Shown here: piece after piece, positions 62,501 through 64,000 of the stretch
Position numbering within the stretch: the stretch's first letter is position 1
How the letters are laid out: each line of letters begins with the position of its first letter
NCBI GenBank assembly: GCA_009760855.2
Contig: WPIO01000104.1
Location: forward strand, 1,246,001-1,310,000
Direction of reading: 5' to 3'
DNA from: Cristatella mucedo
Taxonomy: Eukaryota > Bryozoa > Phylactolaemata > Cristatellidae
Length of the DNA: 64,000 nt
The notes under the pieces: model-generated
Seen by the model: the letters and a program-made list of their open reading frames with translations, nothing else
Told to the model about the DNA's origin: nothing
Databases searched by the model: none
Translations under genes and position numbers: made by a program

Positions 62501-62614
62501 GCAGGAGCACTTCAAAGGAAGCGAAGCGACTAACCTGATCATGACAGTGGCTTTCAGCAGTACCTCCAGCTCTGACAGATTGCACGCACCGTTGTAGTCC
62601 CATCCCCAGGGCAG
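53371..62614 (-). CDS. SMARCAL1: SMARCAL1 (HARP) annealing helicase, C-terminal part (gene span, 9 exons, 5' end outside window)
   Basis: SMARCAL1 is an SNF2-family ATP-driven annealing helicase that rewinds RPA-bound DNA at stalled forks in the nucleus. Exons in transcript order: 62614-62535, 62345-62207, 61941-61868, 58104-58005, 56564-56382, 55683-55583, 54223-54139, 53769-53670, 53522-53371. They give 337 residues with full phase agreement. Landmarks: [103 protein letters not shown] (helicase motif VI), [18 protein letters not shown] and [25 protein letters not shown] and LFWNPG favour SMARCAL1 over ZRANB3. The HARP domains and helicase motifs I-III must lie right of position 64000. Confidence 0.92.
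53670..53769 (-). CDS. SMARCAL1: SMARCAL1 penultimate exon
   Basis: Acceptor CTCTCTTGCAG, phase 0 in. Reads [20 protein letters not shown] then Ser/Gly-rich [10 protein letters not shown]. The GTGAGA donor in phase 1 suits the last exon. Read-through to a stop at 53599 is the alternative. Confidence 0.75.
54139..54223 (-). CDS. SMARCAL1: SMARCAL1 exon after motif VI
   Basis: Acceptor CTTTCCGTAG, phase 2 in. Reads [20 protein letters not shown] and SEDTLHIK, then GTAAGT in phase 0. Confidence 0.88.
55212..55330 (-). repeat. SINE-2 copy in a SMARCAL1 intron
   Basis: The minus strand gives GGTCGTTGGCTCGAGCCC (B-box-like), then AATAGAGATTAAGTTCTCTT and GGGGCGCTATACAAATGAAT. This copy shows best the tail shared with LINE-A. 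Confidence 0.75.
55583..55683 (-). CDS. SMARCAL1: SMARCAL1 exon with helicase motif VI
   Basis: Acceptor TATTCTGCAG, phase 0 in. Reads [20 protein letters not shown], then [14 protein letters not shown], split in phase 2 at TG|GTACGC. The [11 protein letters not shown] arginine-finger motif is intact. Confidence 0.93.
55885..56170 (+). repeat. LINE-A 3' end copy
   Basis: CCAAATCCTTTGGAGACCGC, AAAGCCTAGAACTCTC and CATGCTGACCCTGTGCATG words, lacking the final (ATT)n. Confidence 0.72.
56382..56564 (-). CDS. SMARCAL1: SMARCAL1 exon with helicase motifs IV-V region
   Basis: Acceptor TTGCCTTGTAG, phase 0 both ends. Reads [40 protein letters not shown] and [13 protein letters not shown], then GTAAGC. 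Confidence 0.93.
56868..56990 (+). repeat. (CA)n, (TA)n and (GT)n microsatellites
   Basis: CACACGCACGCACACACACA at 56871 and TATATATATATATGTGTGTC at 56940 onward, in the SMARCAL1 intron. Confidence 0.85.
57755..57792 (+). repeat. (CA)n microsatellite
   Basis: CACACACACACACACACTCA run in the SMARCAL1 intron. Confidence 0.88.
58005..58104 (-). CDS. SMARCAL1: SMARCAL1 exon with VFAHH motif
   Basis: Acceptor TTCTTTGAAG, phase 2 in. Reads [20 protein letters not shown], then [13 protein letters not shown] and GTGAGC in phase 0. The phase picked this acceptor over a second AG four bases further in. Confidence 0.9.
58330..58425 (+). repeat. 19-bp tandem repeat, five copies
   Basis: The unit AAAATCTAACATGGCAGCC repeats almost without change, so the array is young. 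Confidence 0.95.
59302..59480 (+). repeat. SINE-1 full-length copy
   Basis: TTGGTGAGCCGTGATGGCAC head, GGGTTCGATTCC, AAGCGGTGGTGATAGCCGTA and GAATCAGCTGGCATTTTT, in the large SMARCAL1 intron. Confidence 0.88.
60060..60250 (+). repeat. Old LINE-A 3' end copy
   Basis: CGACTTGACGATATTTAAAATGAG, TGTGTGCTGAAC, AAGTGCCTAGAAAGAGG and TTATTGCTATTA keep the order of the family tail with many changes. Confidence 0.55.
60925..61095 (-). repeat. LINE-B 3' end copy
   Basis: CTGTCTGTAATACTGCAAAGCC, TATAGCGCACTCAAAGCC and GGCTTTCGGGATGC match the copies at 6.27, 13.04 and 38.98 kb. A near-perfect 23-bp duplication (ATAGAAAATCTTTAGAATGT) lies just left. Confidence 0.62.
61868..61941 (-). CDS. SMARCAL1: SMARCAL1 exon ([13 protein letters not shown])
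   Basis: Acceptor ATTTCGTCAG, phase 0 in. Reads [20 protein letters not shown] and VKAV, leaving in phase 2 at CGT|GTGAGT. It corresponds to the LxxFxxTAEAK stretch of SMARCAL1. Confidence 0.88.
62207..62345 (-). CDS. SMARCAL1: SMARCAL1 exon (SQLPAKTRQ)
   Basis: Acceptor CCTGCTTGCAG, phase 2 in. Reads [20 protein letters not shown], then [10 protein letters not shown] and GTGACC in phase 0. The donor is weak but phase-correct. Confidence 0.85.
62535..62614 (-). CDS. SMARCAL1: SMARCAL1 exon (WGWDYNG), most 5' exon in window
   Basis: Acceptor CTCTCTCCCCGTAG, phase 0 in. Reads [20 protein letters not shown] and KATVMI, ending in phase 2 at CAG|GTTAGT. The polypyrimidine tract is a short (CT)n repeat. 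Confidence 0.9.
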
Positions 62615-62729
62615 CTACGGGGAGAGAGAGAGATATCGAGAGATCGAAATGGCACCCGAAGCAAAGCAGCTGTGAGCGAATGGCAAGGCACGTTCGATAT
62701 AGCTGAAGCGTACACGCAAGTTTTTAAGT

Positions 62730-63060
62730 TTTAACTTTTTGACGAAATCCTTGTTTTTTGGTGCTGCTCGTGCAAGTGGCTCAGCCATGATTGTAGGATC
62801 CGGACCCTATAAAACGACTATGGAGCAATAGCAGCAGGCAGCTGAGGTCGGGTGATGGGCCTATACAAGTAGACGACCTTTTCCAGTAAAAGTCAGGCTC
62901 AGCGTAATGTGCTACAGCAGAAAGGGACAACAAAAAAGCTGGTGGCCCTATTCCCTTCCAGACAAGAGAGGCAATGAAGTATCGTTGGGGGCCGACGTTA
63001 CACTAAATGTATACACACCAAAAGCATGTGTTTATTTTTGAGCCGTCAAAAACACCTTTA
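62730..63060 (+). mobile_element. Decayed Tc1-like 3' fragment
   Basis: TATGGAGCAATAGCAGCAGGCAG, CCAGTAAAAGTCAGGC and TGTGTTTATTTTTGAGCCGTC match in order the 3' portion of the fragment at 43.54-43.86 kb. Confidence 0.6.
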
Positions 63061-63379
63061 GTATATCTAGTATCTAAGAAAACCGATTATTACCCGAACG
63101 AATTTGCAGCCACAGCAGAGGCGGCTACACTGCAAGGATTTGATGCACCCAAGTGTGTATATACACACTCAAACGCAAAAGTGTATGTGAGGGTGAATAG
63201 GTTACCAACATCAGGCAGCTATCCGTCAGTTGATTGACTTGCTCTTTGCCTAACAGCACTAAAAACATGAGCACGAGGTGTTTTAATATGGTTTTTATAT
63301 AATAATCTGTTATCAGAACTAAGGTTGTACATGCACTAATGGGCACTTACATCAATGGGAGTTCAGACAACCACTGCTC

Positions 63380-64000
63380 TTTATGACTTCATGTATTCGC
63401 CAGGGCATTGACTCAGCTTTCGGAAAACATCCGCAGTAATGCAGTCCCACATATGCTTAAGCCGACCAAAAGGCTGTTGGGGAAGACATGATGCAGCTCT
63501 CAGCTCTAAGCGAGCGCTCCAACCCACAGATGCTCATAGGGTTGAGATCAGAAGGCTGGCTGGCCAACTAAGGACTCGGACACCTGAATCGGCAAAGAAT
63601 TACTTTGCTGCCCTTGCAGCATGCTTGGGATCATTATCCATTTGCCAAACGTAGTCCTCTCCCACAAGAGCTCGGGCACAGGGCATGCGAACATTTGTGA
63701 CGATGCCCATGAACACGTTCCTGTCCGTAATTCCGTTGATTCGGTGTCGAGTTCCTATACCGAAATTCCTCTGCTTGTCATCTCAGTGGACCATGAATCT
63801 ACTTTCATCTGTCCATAGAATACGACTGCAGTCGGTGGCTGTAAAGTGGGCGAGAGTGTTCGAGGCCCACTGACAGCATTGCCCACTGCCCGCAGACAGC
63901 ATTTTCGTTGTCGTTGGTTAATTGACGACTTGCGTTTACCAACTCTTCCCTAAATGCCGGGCTCCGAAAGCCTCCTAAAAACCGTGTCAACACGTACAGC
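63380..64000 (-). mobile_element. Tc1-like transposase fragment, runs off the window
   Basis: The minus strand reads LTRFLGGFRSPAFREELVNA, WTDESRFMVHWDDK, GIGTRHRINGI, RNVFMGIVTN, WQMDNDPKHAARAAK and VRVLSWPAS in several frames. The DESRF and DNDPKH motifs are Tc1 catalytic-core signatures. Stops and frameshifts make it dead. Confidence 0.82.

Larger units (their letters stand above)
62615..64000. other. SMARCAL1 intron at right edge
   Basis: No SMARCAL1 exon upstream of 62614 was found before the window ends. The stretch is mainly Tc1 debris, with an unassigned piece at 63060-63380. Confidence 0.5.

Overview
The window is eukaryotic, almost certainly animal, nuclear DNA. Every recognisable gene is split by GT-AG introns, and the predicted proteins are metazoan types: a POU class 6 homeodomain factor, a thrombospondin type-1 repeat membrane protein, Elongator subunit 2 and the annealing helicase SMARCAL1. 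Exons are GC-rich. Introns and gaps are full of non-LTR retrotransposon 3' ends, two tRNA-derived SINE families, Tc1-type transposon debris and very long (CT)n/(GA)n microsatellites. The species cannot be fixed from the sequence. A spiralian or flatworm-like invertebrate is a weak guess from the repeat types only.

Layout. (1) About 0.7-11.1 kb, + strand: a POU6F homologue in seven exons whose splice phases all agree. It has Ala/Ser/Gly/Gln-rich N-terminal exons, then the POU-specific domain, a long linker and the homeodomain. (2) 11.1-19.5 kb: no host gene recognised. The stretch holds a CT microsatellite, two SINE copies, a mosaic of CR1/L2-like LINE fragments, a 305-bp insertion that looks like a solo LTR, and a retroelement RNase H fragment. 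(3) About 19.6-26.5 kb, + strand: a four-exon gene for a small type I membrane protein (signal peptide, two TSP1 repeats, transmembrane helix, Cys/Pro-rich tail), with all introns in phase 1. (4) 26.5-31.2 kb: repeats and unassigned sequence. (5) 31.2-50.2 kb, + strand: ELP2 in about 18 exons, readable from start to stop. (6) 50.2-53.4 kb: gap between convergent genes, with a long LINE copy that keeps a YADD reverse transcriptase motif. (7) 53.4-62.6 kb, - strand: the C-terminal half of SMARCAL1 in nine exons; its 5' exons lie beyond the right edge. (8) 62.6-64 kb: Tc1-like fragments in both orientations inside a SMARCAL1 intron.

The four host genes belong to unrelated processes (transcription control, cell surface or matrix, tRNA wobble modification, replication-fork repair), and nothing suggests they form a functional cluster. 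The structural signals most worth a second look are: short intronic foldbacks with near-perfect arms; a SINE family that shares its 3' tail with the resident LINE; a stop-free intron of 297 bp in ELP2; (CT)n repeats serving as polypyrimidine tracts; and the small TSP1 membrane protein. All exon models come from reading frames, splice motifs, phase agreement and remembered family conservation. No alignment or transcript data were available.
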